The notes beneath the pieces are model-generated. The model had not been told where the DNA came from, ran no database searches, and was given only the letters and a program-made list of their open reading frames with translations. Of a stretch of DNA of 64,000 bases, positions 55,142 through 63,726 are shown in pieces. Source of the stretch: Marinobacter algicola DG893 (GTDB taxonomy: Bacteria; Pseudomonadota; Gammaproteobacteria; Pseudomonadales; Oleiphilaceae); assembly GCF_000170835.1 (NCBI RefSeq), contig NZ_ABCP01000019.1, forward strand, positions 1 through 64,000, given 5' to 3'. The position numbers and the translations under genes were made by a program. Each line of letters starts with the position of its first letter. The first letter of the stretch is position 1.

Positions 55142-56433
55142 TCGGTATGATTATGTTCGGAGCAGCCCTCCTCCTGCTGATGTTGGGCTTCCCGGTTGCC
55201 TTTACCTTTGGCGGCGTTGCCCTGTTTTTCGGGATCTATGCCGAAGGCATGGATCTGTTCGCCTTCATGCCTTATCGCATCATGAGCGTCATGCAGAATA
55301 CGGTGTTGATGGCGGTGCCGTTGTTCATTTTCATGGGTGTGGTTCTGCAACGCACGCGGCTGGCCGAACAATTGCTGACCTCCATGGGCAGACTGTTCGG
55401 TGGACTGCCAGGGGGCCTGGCCATTTCCACCATCCTGGTGGGTGCCCTGCTTGCGGCGTCGACGGGGGTTGTCGGTGCCAGTGTGGTCGCCATGGGCCTG
55501 ATCTCTCTCCCCGTGATGCTGGCCCATAATTACGACAAGCGGCTTGCTACGGGTACCATCTGTGCTTCCGGCACACTGGGCCAGATCGTACCGCCTTCGA
55601 TTATCCTGATTATCCTTGGCGATGTGCTTGGGCTGCCGGTTGGCGACCTCTTCAGGGCAGCGGTTATCCCGGGTGTGGTCCTGGTCGGTCTGTACATCAT
55701 CTACATCCTTGTTCTCACCCGCTTCAAGCCTGAAACCGGTCCCGCCATGCCGGACGACAGCGGACTGTCACGGGGCAAGGAAATCCGTGCAGCGCTGCTG
55801 GCGATTATCCCGCCGTTGGCGTTGATCATCGTCGTATTGGGCTCCATCTTTGCCGGTATTGCCACTCCCACGGAATCTTCCGCACTCGGTGGTGTCGGTG
55901 CCGTGGTGCTGGCGATCATCTACCGCCAGTTCTCCTTCAAAATGGTGTGGGACGCCTCGAAGGACACCGTGAAGGTCACGGCCATGGTGTTCGCCATCCT
56001 GGTGGGTGCAACCGCGTTTTCGATGGTATTCAGCTACACCGGTGGCGATTACCTGCTGGAAGAATGGCTACTGCAGCTTCCCGGCGAAAAATGGGGCTTC
56101 ATCATCCTGGCTATGCTGGTCATCCTGGTGCTGGGCTTCTTCATCGACTTCGTGGAAATTTCGTTCATCATCGTGCCGATTCTGGCACCGGTGGCGGAAG
56201 CCATGGGTATCAACATGCTGTGGTTCGCGATTTTGATTGCCATGAACCTGCAAACCAGTTTCCTGACGCCCCCGTTCGGGTTCAGTCTGTTCTATCTCAA
56301 GGGTGTATCGCCACCCAGCGTACAGACTACCGACATCTACAAAGGGGTCTTGCCGTTTATCCTGATGCAGGTACTGGTGCTGGCGATGATCGTCATTTTC
56401 CCGGAATGGTTTGGCATGAGTTCGACCTACTGA
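55138..56433 (+). CDS. dctM: TRAP transporter large permease DctM
   Basis: DctM is the large subunit that carries the substrate with Na+. The 431-residue protein has about twelve hydrophobic segments and the DctM stretches MAVPLFIFMGVVLQ, GGLPGGLAISTILVGALLAASTG and QIVPPSIILIILGDVLG. It is translationally coupled to dctQ. A terminator follows closely, ending the dctPQM operon. Confidence 0.93.
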   Translation: MIGMIMFGAALLLLMLGFPVAFTFGGVALFFGIYAEGMDLFAFMPYRIMSVMQNTVLMAVPLFIFMGVVLQRTRLAEQLLTSMGRLFGGLPGGLAISTILVGALLAASTGVVGASVVAMGLISLPVMLAHNYDKRLATGTICASGTLGQIVPPSIILIILGDVLGLPVGDLFRAAVIPGVVLVGLYIIYILVLTRFKPETGPAMPDDSGLSRGKEIRAALLAIIPPLALIIVVLGSIFAGIATPTESSALGGVGAVVLAIIYRQFSFKMVWDASKDTVKVTAMVFAILVGATAFSMVFSYTGGDYLLEEWLLQLPGEKWGFIILAMLVILVLGFFIDFVEISFIIVPILAPVAEAMGINMLWFAILIAMNLQTSFLTPPFGFSLFYLKGVSPPSVQTTDIYKGVLPFILMQVLVLAMIVIFPEWFGMSSTY

Positions 56434-56461
56434 CGCCGGCTCCAGCTGACCGCACACCGAC

Positions 56462-56490
56462 AAACCGGGGCCTTGCAGCCCCGGTTTTTT
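56462..56490 (+). terminator. Rho-independent terminator after dctM
   Basis: A 9-bp stem (aaaccgggg paired with ccccggttt) and a T run of six mark the end of the dct operon. Confidence 0.85.
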
Positions 56491-56569
56491 CGCCCGCCAC
56501 TCCCGCTTTTACCCCTTTTACCTATTGCCCCAATAACACCCCTCCATTCTTTGGTGTGTGGTGGGGGAT

Positions 56570-56597
56570 ATGACAAAACACGCTTGTTTTCTATACT
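56570..56597 (+). promoter_or_regulatory. Sigma-70 promoter candidate for cfa
   Basis: ATGACA and TATACT are separated by 16 bases, 123 bases before the cfa start. It fits a sigma-70 or stationary-phase promoter. Confidence 0.5.
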
Positions 56598-56719
56598 GAA
56601 GACGAAGCAGGCGATTCTCAGTTGTGATATCGGGACACGCCCTGATGCTGAATCACTGTCGGCCAAACCCGCCGACTTCAGTCCGTGATTAACCAGCTGA
56701 AAAAGGGAGATATGTATCC

Positions 56720-58039
56720 ATGAGCCAAAGCACCGCCCGGAAGACCCCAGCGCCCACCAACGACCGACCGGAGAACAGGCCTCACGTCCTGACGCTGCCC
56801 CTCGAAGAGCAGCAGGCGGACCGCGAGCCTCACAGTTATGAGCGCTGGCTGATCGCCAAGCTGATGCGCATGGCCGGCTCACCACCGCTACGCTTCCAGT
56901 TGTGGAACAATGAGTTTATTGATCCCGAAGAGGGCAGTGCCCGCTTTACGCTCAAACTGACTGACCCCAAGGCGCTGTTTACGCTGGTCACCAACCCCAA
57001 TCTGGCGTTTGGAGATCTATACAGCGCAGGCAGGTTGCAAATAGATGGCGATCTTTCGGAGCTGATGGAGACACTTTACCGCTCAATTCACAACGCCAGA
57101 CAGAAATGGCCCAAATGGCTGGAGGCACTGTGGCGCAACCACAACCCACGCTCAACCGGCGTCTCAGAAGCCAAGGAAAACATTCACCATCACTACGATC
57201 TGGGCAACGAGTTTTACCGGCTCTGGCTGGATCATGCCGAGATGCAGTACACCTGCGCCTATTACGAAACACCGGATTTGACCCTGGAACAGGCCCAACT
57301 GGCCAAGCTGGAACACGTTTGCCGCAAGTTACGGCTGAAACCCGGTATGACGGTTGTGGAAGCCGGCTGCGGCTGGGGCGGTCTGGCGCGCTATATGGCG
57401 AGGCATTATGGCGTGAAGGTGCATTCCTACAACATCTCGAAAGAACAGCTGACGTACGCCCGGGAAGAAGCCAGGCGTCAGCAGCTGGACCACCTGATTG
57501 AGTACGTTGAAGATGACTACCGCAACATCAGCGGCCAATACGATGCCTTCGTGTCCATCGGCATGCTGGAGCATGTCGGAAAGGACAATTACCAGGCGCT
57601 GTCGGAGCTGATCAGTCGCTCCCTGAAGCCGGGCGGCCTGGCGTTACTGCACAGCATCGGCCGCAACCGGCCCATGCTGATGAACGCCTGGATTGAGAAA
57701 CGCATCTTTCCAGGTGCGTACCCACCGAGTATCTCTGAGTTCATGGGCATCTGCGAACACAGTGACTTTTCGGTGCTGGATGTCGAAAACCTCAGACTGC
57801 ACTACGCCCAGACCCTGACCCACTGGATGGAGCGGTTCAGGAGCAACATGGACAAGGTCACAGAGATGTACGACGGACACTTCGCCCGCGCCTGGGAAAT
57901 GTATCTCGCCGGTTCCATAGCCGCCTTCCGGGCCGGCTCATTGCAGCTGTTCCAGGTGGTCTTCACCCACGGCGGGAACAATCAACTGCCGCAAAACCGT
58001 CAGGACATCTACTCGTCCCCTGCAGCTCCGGAGGCGTAA
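56720..58039 (+). CDS. cfa: Cyclopropane-fatty-acyl-phospholipid synthase family methyltransferase
   Basis: This 439-residue SAM enzyme adds a methylene or methyl group to double bonds in membrane phospholipid acyl chains. It has the Cfa features: the catalytic Cys in AEMQYTCAYYETPD, SAM loop VVEAGCGWGGLARYMARHYG, the Glu-bearing VSIGMLEHVGKDNY, a His in LLHSIGRNRP and a Tyr in LRLHYAQTLTHW, so the bicarbonate site looks intact. The N-terminal domain (about 40-130) with LWNNEFIDPEEG is present. It is 2 bases upstream of a flavoprotein gene. The pair could make a variant such as a methyl-branched or furan lipid; see findings. Confidence 0.88.
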   Translation: MSQSTARKTPAPTNDRPENRPHVLTLPLEEQQADREPHSYERWLIAKLMRMAGSPPLRFQLWNNEFIDPEEGSARFTLKLTDPKALFTLVTNPNLAFGDLYSAGRLQIDGDLSELMETLYRSIHNARQKWPKWLEALWRNHNPRSTGVSEAKENIHHHYDLGNEFYRLWLDHAEMQYTCAYYETPDLTLEQAQLAKLEHVCRKLRLKPGMTVVEAGCGWGGLARYMARHYGVKVHSYNISKEQLTYAREEARRQQLDHLIEYVEDDYRNISGQYDAFVSIGMLEHVGKDNYQALSELISRSLKPGGLALLHSIGRNRPMLMNAWIEKRIFPGAYPPSISEFMGICEHSDFSVLDVENLRLHYAQTLTHWMERFRSNMDKVTEMYDGHFARAWEMYLAGSIAAFRAGSLQLFQVVFTHGGNNQLPQNRQDIYSSPAAPEA

Positions 58040-58041
58040 TC

Positions 58042-59172
58042 ATGGACTACTATGACCTGATTATCGTGGGTGCCGGGCCTGCAGGATCTACCCTCGCCCA
58101 CGCACTGCAGGACACTGGCAAACGCATTCTGGTGATCGATAAGCAGGACTTCCCACGGGACAAGACCTGCGCCGGCTGGGTTACTCCTGCGGTGATGGAC
58201 AGTCTCGACATAGACATCAACTCTTACGGCACCGGGCGAACCCTCCAACCCATCCGGCGGTTTTGTATAGGCATGATGGGGCAACCAGCGGTGGAAAATG
58301 ACCACGGTGAGATTGTCAGTTACGGCATACGACGCTGCGAGTTCGATGCCTTTCTGCTCGACAGGACAACCGTGCCGAAGCAGCTGAAAACACCGGTCAA
58401 GTCCATTGTTCGTCACGATGGCAACTGGGTGGTCAACGATACCTGGGAGGCACCCCTGGTTGTGGGTGCCGGGGGCCATTTCTGCCCAGTGGCGAAGCTG
58501 ATGGGGGATGGCCCTGGCAGCCACGAAGTCGTGGTGGCGGCCAAAGAAGTGGAATTCGAGATGACGCCTCAACAGGCCGAGGTGTGCGAAGCCCGTGGCG
58601 ATACCCCCGAACTCTGGTTTTGCCGCGACCTCAAAGGCTATGCCTGGGTGTTCCGGAAGGGTAATTTCCTCAATATTGGCCTTGGTCGGGAAGACAATCA
58701 CAAACTGACCGAGCACCTCAATGCCTTCGTGGAGGAAATGAAATCCGAAGGGCGCATACCGGCCGATTTACCCGGCAAGTTCAAAGGTCATGCCTACCTG
58801 CTATACGCCCACGCGGAGAGGCCACTGGCCGATGACGGCCTGCTGTTGATTGGTGATTCCGCCGGCCTGGCTTACACCCAGAGCGGAGAGGGTATTCGCC
58901 CTGCCATAGAGTCTGCGTTGATGGCGGCCGACATTATTCGCGATCAGGAGGATTATTCCGCCCAGGCGCTGCAAGCCTACGGTGAAGCCATTGCCAGCCG
59001 CTTTGGTAATCGTGCCATGCCTCAGGATGAGGGCTGGCAAGTGCCGGACTGGGTCAAAATGCCATTGGCCAGTACCCTGATGCGGTCCCACTGGTTCACC
59101 CGCAAGGTCGTCACCGAAAAATGGTTCCTGCATCAGCAGGTTCCCCCACTGGCGACGGTTTCCCAAGGCTGA
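58042..59172 (+). CDS. FAD-dependent geranylgeranyl reductase-like oxidoreductase
   Basis: This 376-residue flavoprotein has the N-terminal FAD dinucleotide motif DLIIVGAGPAGSTLAHAL, the family turn DFPRDKTCAGWVTP, and the second FAD motif GLLLIGDSAGLAYTQSGEGI near residue 270. That is the geranylgeranyl-reductase/FixC-like class, which reduces isoprenoid or lipid double bonds or oxidises similar substrates. It is tightly coupled to cfa, so a lipid acyl substrate is likely. The exact reaction is not deducible. No membrane segment is visible. Confidence 0.82.
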   Translation: MDYYDLIIVGAGPAGSTLAHALQDTGKRILVIDKQDFPRDKTCAGWVTPAVMDSLDIDINSYGTGRTLQPIRRFCIGMMGQPAVENDHGEIVSYGIRRCEFDAFLLDRTTVPKQLKTPVKSIVRHDGNWVVNDTWEAPLVVGAGGHFCPVAKLMGDGPGSHEVVVAAKEVEFEMTPQQAEVCEARGDTPELWFCRDLKGYAWVFRKGNFLNIGLGREDNHKLTEHLNAFVEEMKSEGRIPADLPGKFKGHAYLLYAHAERPLADDGLLLIGDSAGLAYTQSGEGIRPAIESALMAADIIRDQEDYSAQALQAYGEAIASRFGNRAMPQDEGWQVPDWVKMPLASTLMRSHWFTRKVVTEKWFLHQQVPPLATVSQG

Positions 59173-59182
59173 GAGAACGTAT

Positions 59183-59215
59183 AAAGCCGGACCGGGCAGC
59201 GCCCGCTCCGGCTTT
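59183..59215. terminator. Bidirectional terminator between convergent genes
   Basis: A 9-bp stem (aaagccgga paired with tccggcttt) lies between the flavoprotein gene and the convergent choice-of-anchor I gene and would end both. Confidence 0.7.
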
Positions 59216-59233
59216 CCTTTGCCTCGCCGACTG

Positions 59234-60937
59234 TCAGTCAGCGGCCAGTTCAATCACATCGATGCCATACAGAGTGGTCGTACCACTCACCTCGTTGCCC
59301 ACCGCTAACATCGGCTTGCCATTGGGGCTGTCGTCAGCAGCGATAAAGGCAAGTCCCTCGGGCCCGAGATCACCGGCCATGCCATTCTCAAGATCGGTCT
59401 GGGAGGCAGAAAAGTCGCGGTTATTGAGGTACTGGACGAATTCCGGGTTCTGCGGATTGGTCACGTTATAGACCATGATGCCCCCGACCCGTTCAAGGCC
59501 AATAAAAGCAAAAGTCTGGCCATTGATGGTACCCACGGTGACTGCCTCGGGCTCTGGCCCCTTGTCATCGGAGCGATTGTCGAATGCGTTTTCGTCGTTA
59601 TTGCTGTTGAAGTTGTCCGGGATCAGGCTCGCGGCAATGCGCTCGAATTCACTGCCGCTGTCGAAGACCCGCTCGCCGGTTTCCGACCATATTGAAAATG
59701 ATCGCGCACCGTAGGCGTAGAGCTCACTGTAGACACAGTTGTTCTCCACATAGCTACGGTCGTACTCTCCACCCATGAGAGTAACGTTGGCCGGATCGCT
59801 AGGCGCGCAGGAATTGCCAAAACCCAGGGTGGATGTAACGTTCAGGCGGCCCAGGTTAGCGTCTTCCTGTAACTCGGCGGCGTTCGGGAAGGCCGTAGCA
59901 TCCAGCGTCAGGTCGGCGACGCGGAATTCCTCACTGAAGCCGTCGTAATCACGGGAATCACCCTCGTTGGCGGTGATGTAATAGGTTTTTCCGTTAAAGC
60001 CGTAGCTGGTCATGGCATCCGGATGGTAAATACCCTTCACCGGCCAGTTGCGAATGTTGATGCCGCTGTCGTCGTTGCTGGCATCCAATTCGTTGCCGAT
60101 GATGCTGTGATCCTTGAAGCCCAGCGGAATAATGGCAGTAATTTCCCCGGCCGCGATGTCCAGTTCGGCAACGGCATTTGCCTCCTGCATCGCAACCCAG
60201 GCTTTTTCACCGTCGATAGAGATCGCGATGTATTCCGGCTCCAGATCCTGGGCCAGGGTGGCGCCCGGCCCGAACACTCTCAGGCCCTGTTCCATAAGCT
60301 CGGCCTGCTGACCGTTGAAGCTGGTGAACCCTGCCGTGGTTACCGTCGCCGCAGCCACGCCGTTGGACAGGTCAACAATGCTAACGGAGCCCTCCGGGTC
60401 AACACTGTAGTCATCACTGGGTTCGCCCTCGTTGGCCACCAGGAGCTTCTGGCCATCGCGGGTAAACGTCAGCATATCCGGCAAGGCGCCCGCCTCTACT
60501 TCACCCACCTTGTTCAGGTCGGTGCTGTTATAGAACACCACTTTGCCGTTGTCCTGCTTGACGTCAGCTTCAATGGCGACGGCCACGAGGTCGCCGTATA
60601 CCGCCACGCTGTTCGCGGAAGCACCTTCGGCGGTGGCATCAATGGTGCTGAGCTTGACCGGCATCTCCGGGTCCTGGATGTCCAGCACGTCCACGGTTGA
60701 TTCGTTGGCATTGATGACAAACAGGCGTTGGTTGACCGGATCGTGGGCCACGATCTCCGCTGCGCCTTCATCGAACGCACCGCTTGCATAGGTACCGAGG
60801 GTATTCAGTTCGATCAGGGTCTGGCTGGTGCCGGGCGAACCCGCGCTGCCATCGTCGCCATCATCACCGTCGCAGGCCATCAGGCCTAGGGTGGATGCGA
60901 GGATGGCTGCCGTAAGGAGTGACTTCTGGAATGTCAT
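59234..60937 (-). CDS. Choice-of-anchor I family lipoprotein
   Basis: This 567-residue protein has a lipoprotein signal (SLLTAAILASTLGLMACDGD, Cys near residue 20) and a short Gly/Asp linker. It then matches the choice-of-anchor I family, a seven-bladed beta-propeller rich in repeat blades (GSVSIVDLSNG, KGIYHPDAMTSYGFNGKTYYI, ANEGDSRDYDGF). Relatives sit near alkaline phosphatases and phytase-like enzymes; a phosphatase-like role is inferred, not shown. I chose ATG 60937, which gives the natural lipoprotein signal, over a GTG at 60982. Confidence 0.82.
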   Translation of the reverse strand: MTFQKSLLTAAILASTLGLMACDGDDGDDGSAGSPGTSQTLIELNTLGTYASGAFDEGAAEIVAHDPVNQRLFVINANESTVDVLDIQDPEMPVKLSTIDATAEGASANSVAVYGDLVAVAIEADVKQDNGKVVFYNSTDLNKVGEVEAGALPDMLTFTRDGQKLLVANEGEPSDDYSVDPEGSVSIVDLSNGVAAATVTTAGFTSFNGQQAELMEQGLRVFGPGATLAQDLEPEYIAISIDGEKAWVAMQEANAVAELDIAAGEITAIIPLGFKDHSIIGNELDASNDDSGINIRNWPVKGIYHPDAMTSYGFNGKTYYITANEGDSRDYDGFSEEFRVADLTLDATAFPNAAELQEDANLGRLNVTSTLGFGNSCAPSDPANVTLMGGEYDRSYVENNCVYSELYAYGARSFSIWSETGERVFDSGSEFERIAASLIPDNFNSNNDENAFDNRSDDKGPEPEAVTVGTINGQTFAFIGLERVGGIMVYNVTNPQNPEFVQYLNNRDFSASQTDLENGMAGDLGPEGLAFIAADDSPNGKPMLAVGNEVSGTTTLYGIDVIELAAD

Positions 60938-61051
60938 GTTTGCCTCTTCTTCTGTCGTTACACGTGTGGTTGTACACGACACTTTATGGAGAAGAGGTGA
61001 CAGAAATGCGTCACTTTTAAGTCAGGACTGTTTAGGAGAGGCGATACCAGC

Positions 61052-61080
61052 AAAAAAATGGCGACCGCGCGGTCGCCATT
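61052..61080 (-). terminator. Rho-independent terminator for dps
   Basis: The perfect palindrome aatggcgaccgcgcggtcgccatt continues with a run of A on the plus strand, so a T run on the dps (minus) transcript. It lies 37 bases past the dps stop. Confidence 0.85.
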
Positions 61081-61116
61081 GTCAACGCTTGCTCAAGTTA
61101 TTGAGAGCATAAAGCC

Positions 61117-61590
61117 TTACTGGCCGAGGTAGCTGCGGTACATCCATACCGTCTTTTCCTGCTGAGAGATGTAGTCACTCATCAGTGCCACTGTACCTTC
61201 GTCGTCCGCGTCGCCAGCCAGATGAAGCAACTCCCGCTGCTTGCCAATCAGTTTGGCGAAGCTGTCTACGATGTTTTCAACAGCATCCTTACCATCGGCG
61301 ACATCTTTTCTCTCAGGCACCTCGGATTTTTCGATGTAAGTGCTGTAGGCGTGTGCAGGCCGATGCCCGAGTGTGAGAACCCGCTCGGCGATCTCATCAA
61401 TCTTCAGTAACAGATCGTCGTAAAGCTCTTCAAACTTGGCATGCAACTCGAAAAAGTTGTCGCCTTTGATGTTCCAGTGATAGCCACGAACGTTCATGTA
61501 GAAGATCTGGTAATTGGACAGCAGATCGTTCAGTGCGTTCGCAAGGCTCTGGGTCTTTTCAGTGTCCAGCCCAATAAAGTTCTTGCTCAT
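61117..61590 (-). CDS. dps: Dps family ferritin-like DNA protection protein
   Basis: Dps forms a 12-subunit cage that oxidises and stores Fe2+ with H2O2 and shields DNA in stress and stationary phase. The 157-residue protein has the family stretch YHWNIKGDNFFELHAKFEEL with the ferroxidase His and Glu, and the helix ERVLTLGHRPAHAYSTYI. Residues near DDLLLKIDEIAERV supply the partner acidic ligands. I chose ATG 61590, upstream starts being unsupported. It could be the ferritin-like Dps of the Fur/OxyR stress set. Confidence 0.93.
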   Translation of the reverse strand: MSKNFIGLDTEKTQSLANALNDLLSNYQIFYMNVRGYHWNIKGDNFFELHAKFEELYDDLLLKIDEIAERVLTLGHRPAHAYSTYIEKSEVPERKDVADGKDAVENIVDSFAKLIGKQRELLHLAGDADDEGTVALMSDYISQQEKTVWMYRSYLGQ

Positions 61591-61813
61591 AACGTGTCTC
61601 CTTGACAGTTGCCGGAATGTACTGGCCATTAAACTAACCAGAAACAATGAATAGATAAAGTTTAGTTATCCAATACTATTGATAGCTATTACTAATCCGT
61701 GGCGTCGACAAATAATAGCCAAGGACTATCAAAAATCTGCATATTATTTATTTAACAACAATTCTCAATTGCTGTTGAATGGACTCATATCCATCGCACA
61801 TGCGGAGCTGTCT

Positions 61814-62089
61814 ATGAGTGCCCTGAAGATGTTTTTCCATGACCATGGTTCCAAGGGTGACAACTCGTTGCTGAAAACCATCACATTTGCCATTACTCAC
61901 TTCACCGTGGCCTTTACCGTTGCTTACCTGCTGACCGGCGACCTCCTGATTGGCAGCCTTATTGCCATGGTGGAGCCAGCGATTAACACGGTTGCCTATT
62001 TCTTTCATGAGAAGATATGGGCGCGGAGGCAACAGATTACAAGGGGCGCCCCTGGTGCGGAGACAACCCCGGTCGCTCAAAGTTTCTGA
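61814..62089 (+). CDS. DUF2061 membrane protein
   Basis: This 91-residue protein matches DUF2061, a small membrane family of unknown function. It has two hydrophobic segments within SLLKTITFAITHFTVAFTVAYLLTGDLLIGSLIAMVEPA (about residues 18-55) and ends in FHEKIWARR. ATG 61814 follows GCGGAGCTG, a good ribosome-binding site. An upstream in-frame start adds a non-conserved stretch and is rejected. The upstream DNA (61591-61800) is AT-rich and shared with the divergent dps promoter. Confidence 0.8.
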   Translation: MSALKMFFHDHGSKGDNSLLKTITFAITHFTVAFTVAYLLTGDLLIGSLIAMVEPAINTVAYFFHEKIWARRQQITRGAPGAETTPVAQSF

Positions 62090-62109
62090 ACCGGGCCACC
62101 CCCTTGACT

Positions 62110-63561
62110 CTAGCCACCCGGACCGCAATCCAGGCAACGCTCAATCGGTTGTGGGCCGATATCCAGCTTGCGGTTGAGGTCACGCAACGCTGTTCGGACC
62201 CCTTCTTCGATCACCGGGTGGTAAAACGGCATGGTCAGCATTTCGCTTACAGTCATGCGCTTTTGCAGCGACCAGGCCAGCAAGTGGCCGATGTGTTCGG
62301 CTGCGGGGCCAAACATCTCCGCGCCCAGAAATAGCCCACTGCCTCGCTCCCCATATACATGCAGAATGCCCTTGTTGGCGCCGATAACGCGGCTGCGCCC
62401 CTGCCCTTCAAAAGAAACTTCACCAACGGCATAGCCCTCCTTACAACGCTCATTGGCTTCTTTTAGGGTCATCCCCACCGTCGCAATCTGTGGATCAGTG
62501 AATACGATGCCCAATGGCACCCGGCGCAGCCCCGCCCGCACATCCGGGTATCTGGCGGCGTTATCGCCGGCTATTCGTCCTTCGTCGGCCGCCTCATGGA
62601 GCAGCGGCACTTCATTGTTGGCATCTCCCGCGATGAATATATGACTGTCACCGCACTGAAGCGTGTAGTGGTCGAACAGTGGCGAGCCATGGTCATCCTG
62701 GGCAATATCCGCGTTCTGTATGTCCAGACTGTCGACATTGGGGCGACGGCCCGTGGCCGCCAGCAGATAGTCAAACGTTTCCGTGAGCTCACCACGATCC
62801 GCGTCCGAAAAACGAATGCGAACACCATCGTCCGTTCGCTCAACCAACCGGACCTTGGCGCTGGTATCCAACGGAAATTCTTCATTGAATGTTTTCAGTG
62901 CGTAGCTGCGGATTGCGTCCTCCTGAAGCGGCCCGAGGCTTCCGCTGACTCCGAACATCCGCACCCGAACCCCCAGCCGACTGAGCGCCTGCCCTAGCTC
63001 CAGGCCAATTATGCCGGGGCCGAATACGGCAACGGATCCAGGCAGGTCGTCCCACTCGAAAATATCATCGTTCACCACCAGTCGGTCTTTGGCATCCTTG
63101 AAAAAGCCGGGGATGTTCGGCCGGGAACCGGTGGCAATGACCACCCGCGCGGCCTCCACTTCCACTTTCTCGCCGACAACAATCCGGTGGGGCGACAGGA
63201 AACGGGCCTGGCCGCGAAGCCGGTCAGCCTCGGGGAACCCCTCTACGGCCTCCACCACAAAGCTGACGAACCGATCCCGCTCCTTGCGAACACGCGCCAT
63301 CACCTCTTTGCCATCAATTCGGACATCACCGGGGTGAACTCCAAACATTGGCGCCTTCCGCAATTGGTGGGCACTGTCTGCCGCCGCGATCAAGAGCTTG
63401 CTGGGCATGCAGCCCACGCTGGCACAGGTGGTACCGTAGGCACCGCCTTCAATCAAAACGATATTGTCCGTGTGCTTGCGGGCAGCGCGATAGGCGCTCA
63501 TGCCGGCAGTACCCGCGCCAATAACAGCGACATCGACCTTACGTTTTTCCACGTCTACCAC
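62110..63561 (-). CDS. Dihydrolipoamide dehydrogenase family flavoprotein
   Basis: This 483-residue FAD protein of the disulfide reductase class oxidises dihydrolipoamide or a similar dithiol with NAD+. It has the FAD loop VAVIGAGTAGMSA near residue 10, the redox pair CASVGCMPSK (a CxxxxC), NAD-binding SVAVFGPGIIGLELGQAL near residue 176, GRRPNVDSLD and the C-terminal His-Glu motif FYHPVIEEG. It lacks neighbouring alpha-ketoacid dehydrogenase genes and is a stand-alone form; mercuric reductase-like or other roles are possible. Confidence 0.85.
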   Translation of the reverse strand: MVDVEKRKVDVAVIGAGTAGMSAYRAARKHTDNIVLIEGGAYGTTCASVGCMPSKLLIAAADSAHQLRKAPMFGVHPGDVRIDGKEVMARVRKERDRFVSFVVEAVEGFPEADRLRGQARFLSPHRIVVGEKVEVEAARVVIATGSRPNIPGFFKDAKDRLVVNDDIFEWDDLPGSVAVFGPGIIGLELGQALSRLGVRVRMFGVSGSLGPLQEDAIRSYALKTFNEEFPLDTSAKVRLVERTDDGVRIRFSDADRGELTETFDYLLAATGRRPNVDSLDIQNADIAQDDHGSPLFDHYTLQCGDSHIFIAGDANNEVPLLHEAADEGRIAGDNAARYPDVRAGLRRVPLGIVFTDPQIATVGMTLKEANERCKEGYAVGEVSFEGQGRSRVIGANKGILHVYGERGSGLFLGAEMFGPAAEHIGHLLAWSLQKRMTVSEMLTMPFYHPVIEEGVRTALRDLNRKLDIGPQPIERCLDCGPGG

Positions 63562-63726
63562 TCCCCTACCCGAATGCGAAATTCATGGTGTTGCCTGAGT
63601 ATAGGAGTGAATACAGAAAACGGTTTAGTATCAAATCAAAGAAATTACTGTATTCGGCACAGGACTTTTTTGGCCACGCCTTCTAGACTGACGCCCTGCA
63701 CCGGAACTTCCCAGGAGACAAAACCC

